A DNA stretch of 15,689 nucleotides from Hyphomicrobiales bacterium (GCA_023266695.1 JAHFPO010000039.1:1-15689); one strand, 5' to 3'; numbered from the stretch's first letter, positions 6,346-13,244 are shown. The notes: a model not told the origin generated them from the sequence alone. A program made the numbers and translations.

Positions 6346-6895
6346 GAACGGCTACCAACCCCGCCTCAAGACCGAGTACGAGAAGGTGATCATGCCGAAG
6401 CTCATGCAAGAGTTCGGCTACAGCAACCGGTTCGCGGTGCCGGTGCTCGACAAGGTCGTCCTCAACATGGGGATCGGCGAGGGCGTCAGCGACCAGAAGA
6501 AGGTCACCTCGGCGGCGGCCGACCTCACGCTGATCGCCGGCCAAAAGGCGGTGGTGACCAAGTCGAGGAAGGCGATCTCGAACTTCAAGCTGCGCGAGAA
6601 TTTGCCGATCGGCGCCAAGGTCACGCTGCGCAACGTGCGCATGTACGAGTTCGTCGACCGGCTGGTGAACGTCGCGCTGCCGCGGGTGCGCGATTTTCGC
6701 GGCCTCAACCCGAAGAGTTTCGACGGGCGCGGCAATTACACCATCGGCATCAAGGAGCACATCATTTTCCCGGAGATCGACTTCGACAAGGTGGCCGACG
6801 TCTGGGGCATGGACATCGTGGTGTGCACGACCGCGAGGACCGACGAAGAGGCGCAGGCGTTGCTTGCCGCCTTCAACTTTCCATTCCGGCAGTGA
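6338..6895 (+). CDS. rplE: 50S ribosomal protein L5
   Basis: 185 residues, usual for alphaproteobacteria. Conserved L5 segments are visible: YSNRFAVPVLDKVVLNMGIG, then KAVVTKSRKAISNFKLREN, then FRGLNPKSFDGRGNYTIGIKEH. L5 binds 5S rRNA with L18, sits in the central protuberance, and contacts the P-site tRNA T-loop. It starts inside the end of rplX with a GGGAGAG site nine bases or so upstream. The 36-base gap to rpsN carries a good AAGGAG site. Confidence 0.98.
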   Translation: MAENGYQPRLKTEYEKVIMPKLMQEFGYSNRFAVPVLDKVVLNMGIGEGVSDQKKVTSAAADLTLIAGQKAVVTKSRKAISNFKLRENLPIGAKVTLRNVRMYEFVDRLVNVALPRVRDFRGLNPKSFDGRGNYTIGIKEHIIFPEIDFDKVADVWGMDIVVCTTARTDEEAQALLAAFNFPFRQ

Positions 6896-6931
6896 GGAAT
6901 TTCCTCAAACGCGGAGACGAAGGAGCAAGAG

Positions 6932-7237
6932 ATGGCGAAGAAGAGTGCGATCGAGAACAACGCGCGGCGGCGCCGGCTGGTGAAGAAATTCTCCGGCAAG
7001 CGGGTGCGGCTCCGGGCGATCGTTCATGACAAGAAACTGCCGATCGAGGACCGCTTCGCGGCGGTCTTGAAGCTCGCGCAATTGCCGCGCAACTCGGCGA
7101 GAAGCCGCATCCGCAACCGTTGCGAGCTCACCGGCCGGCCGCGCGGATATTACCGCAAGCTCAAGATCTCGCGCATCGCGCTGCGCGAGCTGGGATCGCA
7201 GGGTCTGATCCCGGGTCTCGTGAAGTCGAGCTGGTAA
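6932..7237 (+). CDS. rpsN: 30S ribosomal protein S14 (zinc-independent type)
   Basis: 101 residues, the long C-minus form of S14. It begins MAKKSAIENNARRRRLVKKF and ends GLIPGLVKSSW. The region around NRCELTGRPRGYYRKLKISR matches the family but has only a single Cys, so the CxxC zinc-binding pairs of the short form are absent. S14 belongs to the 30S head near S3 and S10. AAGGAG (6920-6925) with six-base spacing fixes the ATG. Its TAA stop is part of the unusually perfect rpsH Shine-Dalgarno site. Confidence 0.98.
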   Translation: MAKKSAIENNARRRRLVKKFSGKRVRLRAIVHDKKLPIEDRFAAVLKLAQLPRNSARSRIRNRCELTGRPRGYYRKLKISRIALRELGSQGLIPGLVKSSW

Positions 7238-7242
7238 GGAGG
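7235..7242 (+). promoter_or_regulatory. Full-length Shine-Dalgarno site for rpsH overlapping the rpsN stop
   Basis: TAAGGAGG is complementary to the whole anti-Shine-Dalgarno core of 16S rRNA. It includes the TAA stop of rpsN and lies eight bases before the rpsH ATG. It is the strongest ribosome binding site in the window. A terminating ribosome would cover it, favouring coupled re-initiation. Confidence 0.75.
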
Positions 7243-7250
7243 CATTCGAG

Positions 7251-7649
7251 ATGGCAACGAACGATCCGCTCGGCGACATGCTTTCCCGCATCCGCAACGC
7301 GCAGATGCGCAACAAGGACCGCGTCTCGACGCCGGGCTCCGGCTTCCGCGCGCGTGTCCTCGATGTGCTGAAAAGCGAGGGTTACATCCGCGGCTATTCC
7401 TCCACCGAATACGAGAACGGCCGCACCGAATTCGAGATCGAGCTGAAATATTTCGACGGTGAGCCGGTGATCCGCGAGATTTCCCGGGTGTCGAAGCCGG
7501 GGCGGCGCGTCTATGCCTCGGTGAAGGCGCTGCCGCGCATCAACAACGGGCTCGGCGTCGCGATCCTGTCGACGCCAAAAGGCGTCATGGCCGACCACGA
7601 CGCGCGTGAGCAGAACGTCGGCGGCGAAATTCTCTGCACGGTGTTCTGA
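7251..7649 (+). CDS. rpsH: 30S ribosomal protein S8
   Basis: 132 residues, standard. The start NDPLGDMLSRIRNAQMRNKD and the C-terminal block RINNGLGVAILSTPKGVM followed by GGEILCTVF are clear S8 hallmarks. S8 is a primary 16S rRNA-binding protein of the central domain. In E. coli it represses the spc operon by binding a 16S-like structure at the rplN/rplE region; I did not identify a mimic here. It has the best ribosome binding site of the cluster and is 13 bases from rpsN. Confidence 0.98.
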   Translation: MATNDPLGDMLSRIRNAQMRNKDRVSTPGSGFRARVLDVLKSEGYIRGYSSTEYENGRTEFEIELKYFDGEPVIREISRVSKPGRRVYASVKALPRINNGLGVAILSTPKGVMADHDAREQNVGGEILCTVF

Positions 7650-7666
7650 GGGGAGGAGAGGGCGCA

Positions 7667-8200
7667 ATGTCCAAGATCGGCAAGAAAGCCATCGCCATCC
7701 CCGCCGGCGTCAGCGCCGCGCTCGAGGGCGAGAGGATCAAGCTCAAGGGCCCCAAGGGCGAGCTCTCGCTCGCGCTCGGCGCGGAGGTCGCGGCCAAGAT
7801 CGAGAACAACGCGATCTCGGTGGCGAGCCGCGGCGAGAACAGGCACCACCGGGCGATGTGGGGTCTCACCCGCGCCATGATCGCCAATCTTGTCACCGGC
7901 GTCACCAAGGGTTACGAGCGGCGGCTCGATATCACCGGCGTCGGCTATCGCGCCGCGGTCGCGGGCAAGAATCTGCAGCTCGCGCTCGGCTACAGCCACG
8001 AGGTGCTCTATCCGATCCCGGACGGGATCACGATCGCGACCCCGAAGCCGACCGAGATCGTGATCTCCGGCATCGACCGGCAGAAGGTCGGCCAGGTCGC
8101 GGCCGAGATCCGCAAATTCCGCCCGCCCGAGCCCTACAAGGGCAAGGGCGTGAAATACGCGGGCGAATACATCTTCCGCAAGGAAGGCAAGAAGAAGTGA
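7667..8200 (+). CDS. rplF: 50S ribosomal protein L6
   Basis: 177 residues, normal. Two L6 alpha/beta repeats are visible, starting MSKIGKKAIAIPAGV, and the C-terminal signature FRPPEPYKGKGVKYAGE is present near residue 150-165. L6 lies at the base of the L7/L12 stalk, near the sarcin-ricin loop and the factor-binding site. A GGGAGGAGAGG site precedes the ATG at 7667. Its TGA stop comes nine bases before rplR. Confidence 0.98.
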   Translation: MSKIGKKAIAIPAGVSAALEGERIKLKGPKGELSLALGAEVAAKIENNAISVASRGENRHHRAMWGLTRAMIANLVTGVTKGYERRLDITGVGYRAAVAGKNLQLALGYSHEVLYPIPDGITIATPKPTEIVISGIDRQKVGQVAAEIRKFRPPEPYKGKGVKYAGEYIFRKEGKKK

Positions 8201-8209
8201 CGATGAGCC

Positions 8210-8572
8210 ATGGGTAGGATCACGGACCGGATCAATCGCCGTACCGCGCGGGTGCGCCGGGCGCTGCGCGCCGGAGGTTCCCGGCGGCCGCGGCTGTCGG
8301 TATTCCGCTCCTCGAAGCACATCTATGCGCAGGTGATCGACGATGCCAAGGGCGAGACGCTCGTCGCCGCTTCGAGCATCGAGAAGGATGTGCGCGGGAG
8401 CGTCAAGACCGGCGCCAATGTCGAGGCGGCAAAGGCGGTGGGCAGGAAGCTCGCCGAGCGCGCGCAGGCCAAGGGCGTGAAACAGGTGGTGTTCGACCGC
8501 GGCAGCTATCTCTATCACGGGCGGGTCAAGGCGCTCGCCGATGCCGCCCGCGAGGGTGGATTGAAGTTCTGA
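8210..8572 (+). CDS. rplR: 50S ribosomal protein L18
   Basis: 120 residues, normal for L18. The sequence GSRRPRLSVFRSSKHIYAQV is the family signature, and AAKAVGRKLAERAQAKGVKQ with VVFDRGSYLYHGRVKALAD completes it. L18 binds 5S rRNA with L5. The ATG at 8210 gives the product MGRITDRINRR. It has a poor ribosome binding site, and a four-codon minicistron (ATG at 8203, stop TAG at 8215-8217) overlaps the start out of frame. Initiation may therefore depend on ribosomes finishing rplF or the minicistron (inference). Confidence 0.97.
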   Translation: MGRITDRINRRTARVRRALRAGGSRRPRLSVFRSSKHIYAQVIDDAKGETLVAASSIEKDVRGSVKTGANVEAAKAVGRKLAERAQAKGVKQVVFDRGSYLYHGRVKALADAAREGGLKF

Positions 8573-8585
8573 AGGACGGGTGAAC

Positions 8586-9146
8586 ATGGCGCGAGAACGG
8601 GAACGCAAAGGCGAGCGCGAGGAGCGCGAAGGCGGGATGGTGGACAAGCTCGTCCACATCAACCGCGTCGCCAAGGTGGTGAAGGGCGGCCGGCGCTTCA
8701 GCTTCGCGGCGCTGGTGGTGGTCGGCGACCAGAAGGGCCGCGTCGGTTACGGCCACGGCAAAGCGCGCGAGGTGCCGGAAGCGATCCGCAAGGCGACGGA
8801 AGCCGCCAAGCGCGCGATGGTGCGCGTGCCGCTGCGCGAGGGGCGCACGCTCCACCACGACGTCATCGGTCATCACGGCGCGGGCCACGTGATCTTGCGC
8901 GCGGCGCCCACCGGCACCGGCATCATCGCCGGCGGGCCGATGCGCGCCGTGTTCGAGACGCTCGGCATGGCGGACGTGGTGGCGAAGTCGTTCGGTTCGT
9001 CCAATCCCTACAACATGGTGCGCGCGACCTTCGATGCGCTGAAGCATCAGGACGCGCCGCGCTCGGTGGCGGCCCGGCGCGGCCTCAAGGTCTCGACGCT
9101 GCAGTCGCGCCGCCGCGACGTCGACGCCGACGCGGCGAGTGAATAA
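8586..9146 (+). CDS. rpsE: 30S ribosomal protein S5
   Basis: 186 residues, usual for alphaproteobacteria. A charged N-terminus (MARERERKGEREEREGG) leads to the S5 double-stranded-RNA-binding-like domain, HINRVAKVVKGGRRFSFAAL, and then the C-terminal domain with GHVILRAAPTGTGIIAGGPM. S5 acts in decoding accuracy and, with S3 and S4, at the mRNA entry channel. I choose the ATG at 8586 over the in-frame GTG at 8580, because AAGGA at 8572-8576 gives nine-base spacing to the ATG but only three to the GTG. The last 15 or so residues are Asp/Ala-rich. Confidence 0.97.
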   Translation: MARERERKGEREEREGGMVDKLVHINRVAKVVKGGRRFSFAALVVVGDQKGRVGYGHGKAREVPEAIRKATEAAKRAMVRVPLREGRTLHHDVIGHHGAGHVILRAAPTGTGIIAGGPMRAVFETLGMADVVAKSFGSSNPYNMVRATFDALKHQDAPRSVAARRGLKVSTLQSRRRDVDADAASE

Positions 9147-9158
9147 AGCGAGGGGCCG

Positions 9159-9359
9159 ATGGCGAGCAGCACCAAGACCGTGACGGTCGAGCAGATCGCA
9201 AGTCCGATCCGCCGTCCGCCGGATCAGGAGGCGAATCTGATCGGGCTCGGGCTGAACAAGCTCGGCCGCCGCCGCACGCTCAACGACACTCCGGCCGTGC
9301 GCGGCATGATCGCCAAAGTCAGCCATCTCGTCCGCGTGGTCGAAGAGAAGAAGAAGTAG
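9159..9359 (+). CDS. rpmD: 50S ribosomal protein L30
   Basis: 66 residues, typical of the short bacterial L30. The core VTVEQIASPIRRPPDQEANL, then GLGLNKLGRRRTLNDTPAVR, matches the family fold. L30 is a small globular 50S protein bound to 23S rRNA domain II. The GAGGGG site is rather close to the ATG. The gene ends VVEEKKK, and its TAG leads into an AGAGGGA site for rplO ten bases later. Confidence 0.97.
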   Translation: MASSTKTVTVEQIASPIRRPPDQEANLIGLGLNKLGRRRTLNDTPAVRGMIAKVSHLVRVVEEKKK

Positions 9360-9369
9360 AGGGAATCCG

Positions 9370-10023
9370 ATGAAGCTCAATCAGCTTGCCGGAAGAGCAG
9401 GTTCGCGCCAGAACCGTATGCGGGTCGGGCGCGGCATCGGCTCGGGCAAGGGCAAGACCGGCGGGCGCGGCATCAAGGGCCAGAAGTCGCGCACCGGCGT
9501 CGCCATCAAGGGCTTCGAGGGCGGCCAGATGCCGCTGCACCGGCGTCTGCCCAAGCGCGGCTTCGCCAATATCTTCGCCATCGAACTGAACGAGGTGAAT
9601 CTCGGGCGCGTCCAGACCGCGATCGACAAGGGCGAGCTCAAGGTGGGCGAACCCATCAATGTGGGAGCGCTGGTGAAGGCGGGCGTGCTCAAACGGGCGA
9701 TGGATGGCGTGCGGCTCCTCGGTAAGGGCGAGATCAAGGGCAAGCTCGCCTTCGAGGTCCACGGCGCCTCGAAATCGGCGGCCGCCGCGGTCGAAAAACT
9801 CGGCGGTACGATCAAGGTATTGGCGCCGCCGAAGCCGGAGCGGAAGGCGAAAGAAAAACCCGTCGCCAAGGGCAGTCAGGTGCCCGAGGCGAAAGAGGCG
9901 AAGTCCAAGGAAGAAAGGCCGAAGCAGGAAAAGTCCCAAGAAAAGTCCAAGGAGGGCAAACCGAAACAGCCCGAAGGCAAGACGCCGGCGCCCAAGGGCG
10001 AGGCGGGCGAAACCAAAAGCTGA
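9370..10023 (+). CDS. rplO: 50S ribosomal protein L15 with long Lys/Glu/Pro C-terminal tail
   Basis: 217 residues, while most bacterial L15 are about 145-165. The start MKLNQLAGRAGSRQNRMRVG, the Gly-rich RGIGSGKGKTGGRGIKGQKS segment and EGGQMPLHRRLPKRGF are diagnostic. The core ends near GGTIKVLAPP (residue 153). Residues 154-217 form a highly charged, low-complexity tail rich in Lys, Glu, Pro and Ser/Gln that is very likely disordered. Its DNA is more A-rich than the neighbouring coding sequence. L15 enters the 50S subunit late in assembly and reaches into the 23S core. The tail would project outwards (inference). A 48-base gap to secY follows. Confidence 0.97.
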   Translation: MKLNQLAGRAGSRQNRMRVGRGIGSGKGKTGGRGIKGQKSRTGVAIKGFEGGQMPLHRRLPKRGFANIFAIELNEVNLGRVQTAIDKGELKVGEPINVGALVKAGVLKRAMDGVRLLGKGEIKGKLAFEVHGASKSAAAAVEKLGGTIKVLAPPKPERKAKEKPVAKGSQVPEAKEAKSKEERPKQEKSQEKSKEGKPKQPEGKTPAPKGEAGETKS

Positions 10024-10071
10024 TCCCTACATAGGGCGGGGCAAGCGGGCGGGTCTTTCAGCGGAGCGGAC

Positions 10072-11403
10072 ATGGTCTCGGCAGCGGAACAACTTGCGGC
10101 CAATCTCAATTTCGGAGCCCTCGCCAAGGCCGAGGATCTGAAGAAGCGCATCTGGTTCACGCTCGGTGCGCTCATCGTCTATCGCATCGGCACCTATATT
10201 CCGCTGCCCGGCATCAATCCCGAGGCCTTCGCCACCGCCTTCAAGGACGCGAGCCAGGGCATCCTCGGGCTCTTCAACATGTTCTCGGGCGGCGCCGTCG
10301 AGCGCATGGCGATCTTCGCACTCAACATCATGCCCTATATCTCGGCTTCGATCATCCTGCAGCTTCTCACCACGGTCTCGCCGACGCTGGAGCAGCTGAA
10401 GAAGGAAGGCGAGCAGGGCCGCAAGGTCATCAACCAGTACACCCGCTATCTCACCGCGGTGCTGTCGGCGTTCCAGGCCTATGGCATCGCCATCGGCCTG
10501 GAAGGAGCGGGCACCGTGGTGAGCGACCCCGGCTGGTTCTTCCGCATCTCGACCGTGATCACGCTCACCGGCGGGACCATGTTCCTGATGTGGCTGGGCG
10601 AACAGATCACCTCGCGCGGCATCGGCAACGGCATCTCGCTCATCATCATGGCCGGCATCGTGGCGGGGATTCCCTCGGCGATCGCCGGCACCCTCGAACT
10701 CGGACGCCAGGGCGCCTTGTCGACCGGCCTGATCCTCGTCGTGCTCATCATGGCGACCGCGGTGATCGCGTTCATCGTGTTCATGGAGCGCGCCCAGCGC
10801 CGGCTCCTGATCCAGTACCCGAAACGGCAGATCGGCAACCAGATGTTCGAGGGCCAGACCTCGCATCTGCCCTTGAAGCTCAATACCTCCGGCGTCATCC
10901 CGCCGATCTTCGCGTCCTCGCTGCTCCTGGTGCCGACCACGGTCGCGAGCTTCTCCTCCGGCCGGGGGCCGGAATGGATCACCATCATGACCACCTATCT
11001 CGGCCACGGCCGCCCGGCCTATATGGCGCTCTATGTGGGGCTGATCGTGTTCTTCACGTTCTTCTATACGGCGATCGTGTTCAATCCGACCGAGACCGCC
11101 GACAACCTGAAGAAACACGGCGGATTCATTCCGGGCATCCGGCCGGGCGAGCGCACCGCCGAATTCATCGACTATGTGCTCACCCGCATCACCGTGGTGG
11201 GGGCGGCCTATCTCGCGCTGGTGTGCCTGTTGCCCGAGCTCCTGGTCTCCTATGCCGCGGTGCCGTTCTATTTCGGCGGCACCTCGCTCCTGATCGTGGT
11301 CAGCGTGACCATGGATACTGTGGCCCAGGTGCAGGGCTATCTCCTCGCCCACCAGTACGAAGGGCTGATCAAGAAGGCGAAGCTCAGAGGAGCGCGCCGA
11401 TGA
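10072..11403 (+). CDS. secY: Protein translocase subunit SecY
   Basis: 443 residues, as expected for SecY, the ten-helix inner-membrane channel of the Sec translocon (with SecE and SecG). TM1 is near residues 27-46, followed by the periplasmic plug region. The cytosolic ribosome/SecA-binding loop after TM6 (MERAQRRLLIQYPKRQIGNQ, from residue 238) is visible, as are NTSGVIPPIFASSLL at TM7 and HGGFIPGIRPGERTAEFID, whose Arg is the conserved SecA-interaction residue of the C5 loop. The start has GGAG at 10063-10066 with five-base spacing. Placement after rplO is universal in bacteria. Its stop overlaps the adk start (ATGA). Confidence 0.98.
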   Translation: MVSAAEQLAANLNFGALAKAEDLKKRIWFTLGALIVYRIGTYIPLPGINPEAFATAFKDASQGILGLFNMFSGGAVERMAIFALNIMPYISASIILQLLTTVSPTLEQLKKEGEQGRKVINQYTRYLTAVLSAFQAYGIAIGLEGAGTVVSDPGWFFRISTVITLTGGTMFLMWLGEQITSRGIGNGISLIIMAGIVAGIPSAIAGTLELGRQGALSTGLILVVLIMATAVIAFIVFMERAQRRLLIQYPKRQIGNQMFEGQTSHLPLKLNTSGVIPPIFASSLLLVPTTVASFSSGRGPEWITIMTTYLGHGRPAYMALYVGLIVFFTFFYTAIVFNPTETADNLKKHGGFIPGIRPGERTAEFIDYVLTRITVVGAAYLALVCLLPELLVSYAAVPFYFGGTSLLIVVSVTMDTVAQVQGYLLAHQYEGLIKKAKLRGARR

Positions 11404-12188
11404 GGCTCGTGCTGCTCGGGCCGCCGGGCGCAGGCAAGGGCACCCAGGCCGAACGGCTGGCGGCGAGCCACCGCATCGCCCGATTGTCCACCGGCGACAT
11501 GCTGCGCGCCGCGGTCGCCGCCGGCACCCCGGTGGGCCTGCAGGCGCGGGACATCATGGCGCGCGGCGAACTGGTACCCGACGAGGTGGTGATCGCGCTC
11601 ATCGCCGAACGGATGCGGGCGCCCGCCGCCGCCCGCGGCTTCATCCTCGACGGCTTCCCGCGCACGGTCAGGCAAGCCGAATCCTTGGAGCGTCTGTTGG
11701 CCGCCCGCGGCCTCAAGCTCGATGCGGTGATCGAGTTCAAGGTCAACGAGGCGATTCTGATGCAGCGAATCGAGCGCCGGATCGACGAGATGAGGGCGCG
11801 CGGCGAGCCGGTGCGCGCCGACGACAATCCGGAAACGCTAAAGAGCCGCCTTTCGGCCTATCGGGCGCAGACGGCGCCGCTAATCGATCATTATCGCCGC
11901 AAGGGTCTGCTCCGGACGGTCGACGGCATGCCGCCGATCGGGGAGGTGGCGGCGGCGATCAACCGCCTGCTCGGCCCCGGCTCGGCGGGGAAGGGCCGGG
12001 AGAAGGCGGCGGCCAAGCGCGGCAAAGCGGCCAAGGCGAGACCCCGGTCCCGGCGGGCGAGGCCCAGGGCCCGGCAAGCCAAGCGCCATATCCGCTCCCG
12101 GGCGGGCCGGGCGTCGCGCAAATACGGGAAAAACCGGGGCAAGCGGGCTCCGCGGGCGCGGCGCAAGCCGGCCCGGCGGCGGCGCTAG
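11400..12188 (+). CDS. adk: Adenylate kinase with an unusually basic C-terminal tail
   Basis: 262 residues; short-LID adenylate kinases are about 190. It converts ATP + AMP to 2 ADP in the cytosol. The P-loop GPPGAGKGT is at residues 7-15, the AMP-binding region includes STGDMLRAAV (30-39), FILDGFPRT is at 81-89, and the short LID and closing region contains RGEPVRADDNPETLKSRL (134-151). The kinase domain ends about residue 191 (VAAAINRLL). Residues 192-262 are extremely basic: 33 of 71 are Lys or Arg, with one acidic residue, ending KPARRRR. No stop interrupts the frame. The start overlaps the secY stop. The tail may bind nucleic acid or ribosomes (inference). Confidence 0.96.
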   Translation: MRLVLLGPPGAGKGTQAERLAASHRIARLSTGDMLRAAVAAGTPVGLQARDIMARGELVPDEVVIALIAERMRAPAAARGFILDGFPRTVRQAESLERLLAARGLKLDAVIEFKVNEAILMQRIERRIDEMRARGEPVRADDNPETLKSRLSAYRAQTAPLIDHYRRKGLLRTVDGMPPIGEVAAAINRLLGPGSAGKGREKAAAKRGKAAKARPRSRRARPRARQAKRHIRSRAGRASRKYGKNRGKRAPRARRKPARRRR

Positions 12189-12196
12189 GCCCGGAG

Positions 12197-12225
12197 GTTG
12201 ACGAGATGGCGGGGTTTGCCTACAT
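12197..12225 (+). promoter_or_regulatory. Candidate housekeeping promoter for the alpha block
   Basis: GTTGAC (12197-12202) and CTACAT (12220-12225) are separated by exactly 17 bases. This is two mismatches from the alphaproteobacterial housekeeping consensus CTTGAC-N17-CTATAT. It starts nine bases after the adk stop and would give a leader of about 135 bases before rpsM. The gap it lies in is the longest inside the cluster. Promoter function is inferred from sequence only. Confidence 0.55.
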
Positions 12226-12231
12226 ACAGCG

Positions 12232-12366
12232 GCATTCAGTCGGTAATTTCAAAGCGATGCCGGACCTTCGCCGGAAGGGGGGCGTCGTTTTTACCTATCG
12301 GTGCCCCCGGCAGGTAGTAGGCAGGAGCGGGGGCGCGGCCCGCTTGCGCAATACGGAGAGATCATC
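12232..12366 (+). promoter_or_regulatory. Structured leader before rpsM
   Basis: The region between the candidate promoter and the rpsM start holds two competing hairpins. CCTTC (12265-12269) pairs with GAAGG (12274-12278). GGGGGC (12278-12283) pairs with GCCCCC (12303-12308) across a loop containing T5 (12288-12292). They share a base and adjoin, so both cannot form fully at once. The alpha operon of E. coli is controlled by S4 through a leader pseudoknot, but rpsD is not in this cluster. Regulation here is unproven. A 60-codon open frame (12206-12388) also crosses this region. Confidence 0.3.
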
Positions 12367-12750
12367 GTGGCCCGAATTGCTGGCGTGAACATCCCTACGG
12401 CCAAGCGCGTGGTGGTGGGGCTGCAATATATCCACGGCATCGGGGAGAAGCGGGCGCAGGAGATCATGGACAAGGTCCATATCCCGCCCGAGCGCCGGGT
12501 GAGCCAGCTCACCGACCAGGAAGTGCTGCAGATCCGCGAGGTGATCGACCGCGACTATCTGGTCGAGGGCGATCTTCGCCGCGAGGTGCAACTCAATATC
12601 AAGCGGCTGATGGACCTCGGTTGCTATCGCGGGCTGCGGCACCGGAAAAATCTGCCGGTGCGCGGTCAGCGCACCCATACCAATGCGCGCACCCGCAAGG
12701 GCAGGTCGCGGCCGATCGCCGGCAAGAAGCCGGCGGTGGCGAAGACCTGA
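12367..12750 (+). CDS. rpsM: 30S ribosomal protein S13 (GTG start)
   Basis: 127 residues, normal. The product begins (M)ARIAGVNIPTAKRVVVGLQY with the helix-two-turn-helix IHGIGEKRAQEIMDK, and carries the basic C-terminal arm RGQRTHTNARTRKGRSRPIAGKK that contacts A- and P-site tRNA. S13 makes intersubunit bridges from the 30S head. I choose the GTG at 12367 because S13 proteins start at A-R-I-A-G and GGAG (12355-12358) is eight bases upstream. An ATG at 12301 in the same frame would add 22 residues foreign to the family. It is the first gene of the alpha block. Confidence 0.96.
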   Translation: MARIAGVNIPTAKRVVVGLQYIHGIGEKRAQEIMDKVHIPPERRVSQLTDQEVLQIREVIDRDYLVEGDLRREVQLNIKRLMDLGCYRGLRHRKNLPVRGQRTHTNARTRKGRSRPIAGKKPAVAKT

Positions 12751-12770
12751 GCGCCCGCTCACGTACATGA

Positions 12771-12786
12771 GGCCGGTGCACCGGCC
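12771..12786. repeat. Perfect 16-bp palindrome between rpsM and rpsK
   Basis: GGCCGGTGCACCGGCC is its own reverse complement and lies 20 bases after the rpsM stop and 17 bases before the rpsK start. As RNA it gives a compact hairpin. No T-run follows. It may influence mRNA processing or rpsK initiation, or serve as a protein-binding site; the sequence alone does not tell which. Confidence 0.5.
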
Positions 12787-12803
12787 GGCGAGAAGGACGA
12801 TGA

Positions 12804-13214
12804 ATGAGTAAAGAAGCACCTGCCGCCCAACCCCAAGGCACGCGTGTCAAACGGCGCGAACGCAAGAACATCGCGTCGGGCGTGGCGCACGTGGCCGCGA
12901 GCTTCAACAACACCAAGATCACCATCACCGACGCCCAGGGCAACACCATCGCGTGGTCGTCGGCCGGCTCGCTCGGCTTCAAGGGCTCGCGTAAATCGAC
13001 GCCCTATGCGGCCCAGGTCGCCGGCGAGGACGTCGCGCGCAAGGCGCAGGAACACGGCATGCGCACGCTCGAAGTCGAGGTCGCCGGGCCGGGCTCGGGC
13101 CGCGAGTCGGCGTTGCGCGCGTTACAAGCCGCGGGGTTCACCATCACGTCGATCCGCGACGTGACGCCGATCCCGCACAATGGGTGCCGGCCACGCAAGC
13201 GCCGGCGCGTTTGA
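12804..13214 (+). CDS. rpsK: 30S ribosomal protein S11
   Basis: 136 residues, slightly longer than the common 129 because of a small Ala/Pro N-terminal arm (MSKEAPAAQPQGTRVKRR). The core has NIASGVAHVAASFNNTKITI, GFKGSRKSTPYAAQVAGED and the nearly invariant C-terminus VTPIPHNGCRPRKRRRV. The Asn in PHNGCR aligns with the residue that becomes isoaspartate in E. coli S11 (family knowledge). S11 lines the mRNA exit region on the 30S platform. AAGGACG precedes the ATG at 12804. A 95-base gap to rpoA follows. Confidence 0.97.
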   Translation: MSKEAPAAQPQGTRVKRRERKNIASGVAHVAASFNNTKITITDAQGNTIAWSSAGSLGFKGSRKSTPYAAQVAGEDVARKAQEHGMRTLEVEVAGPGSGRESALRALQAAGFTITSIRDVTPIPHNGCRPRKRRRV

Positions 13215-13228
13215 GTTTCATTCCGGCG

Positions 13229-13244
13229 ATTGCCGGGCAATTTT
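13229..13244 (+). other. Small hairpin followed by T4 between rpsK and rpoA
   Basis: ATTGC (13229-13233) and GCAAT (13237-13241) flank CGG, with TTTT at 13241-13244. It resembles a miniature attenuator, but the 5-bp stem is too weak for an efficient terminator. The rest of the 95-base rpsK–rpoA gap shows no promoter I can support. Confidence 0.2.

Noticed and set aside
8580..8585. GTG at 8580 as rpsE start
   Set aside because: Only three bases from the AAGGA site; the ATG at 8586 has proper spacing and gives the usual M-A-R/E start.
10027..11352. 441-codon open frame on the - strand over secY
   Set aside because: Rich in His, Asp, Glu and Arg as expected from the complement of membrane-protein codons; shadow of secY.
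12301..12366. ATG at 12301 as start of S13 (149 residues)
   Set aside because: The family begins at A-R-I-A-G; the GTG at 12367 has GGAG at ideal spacing.
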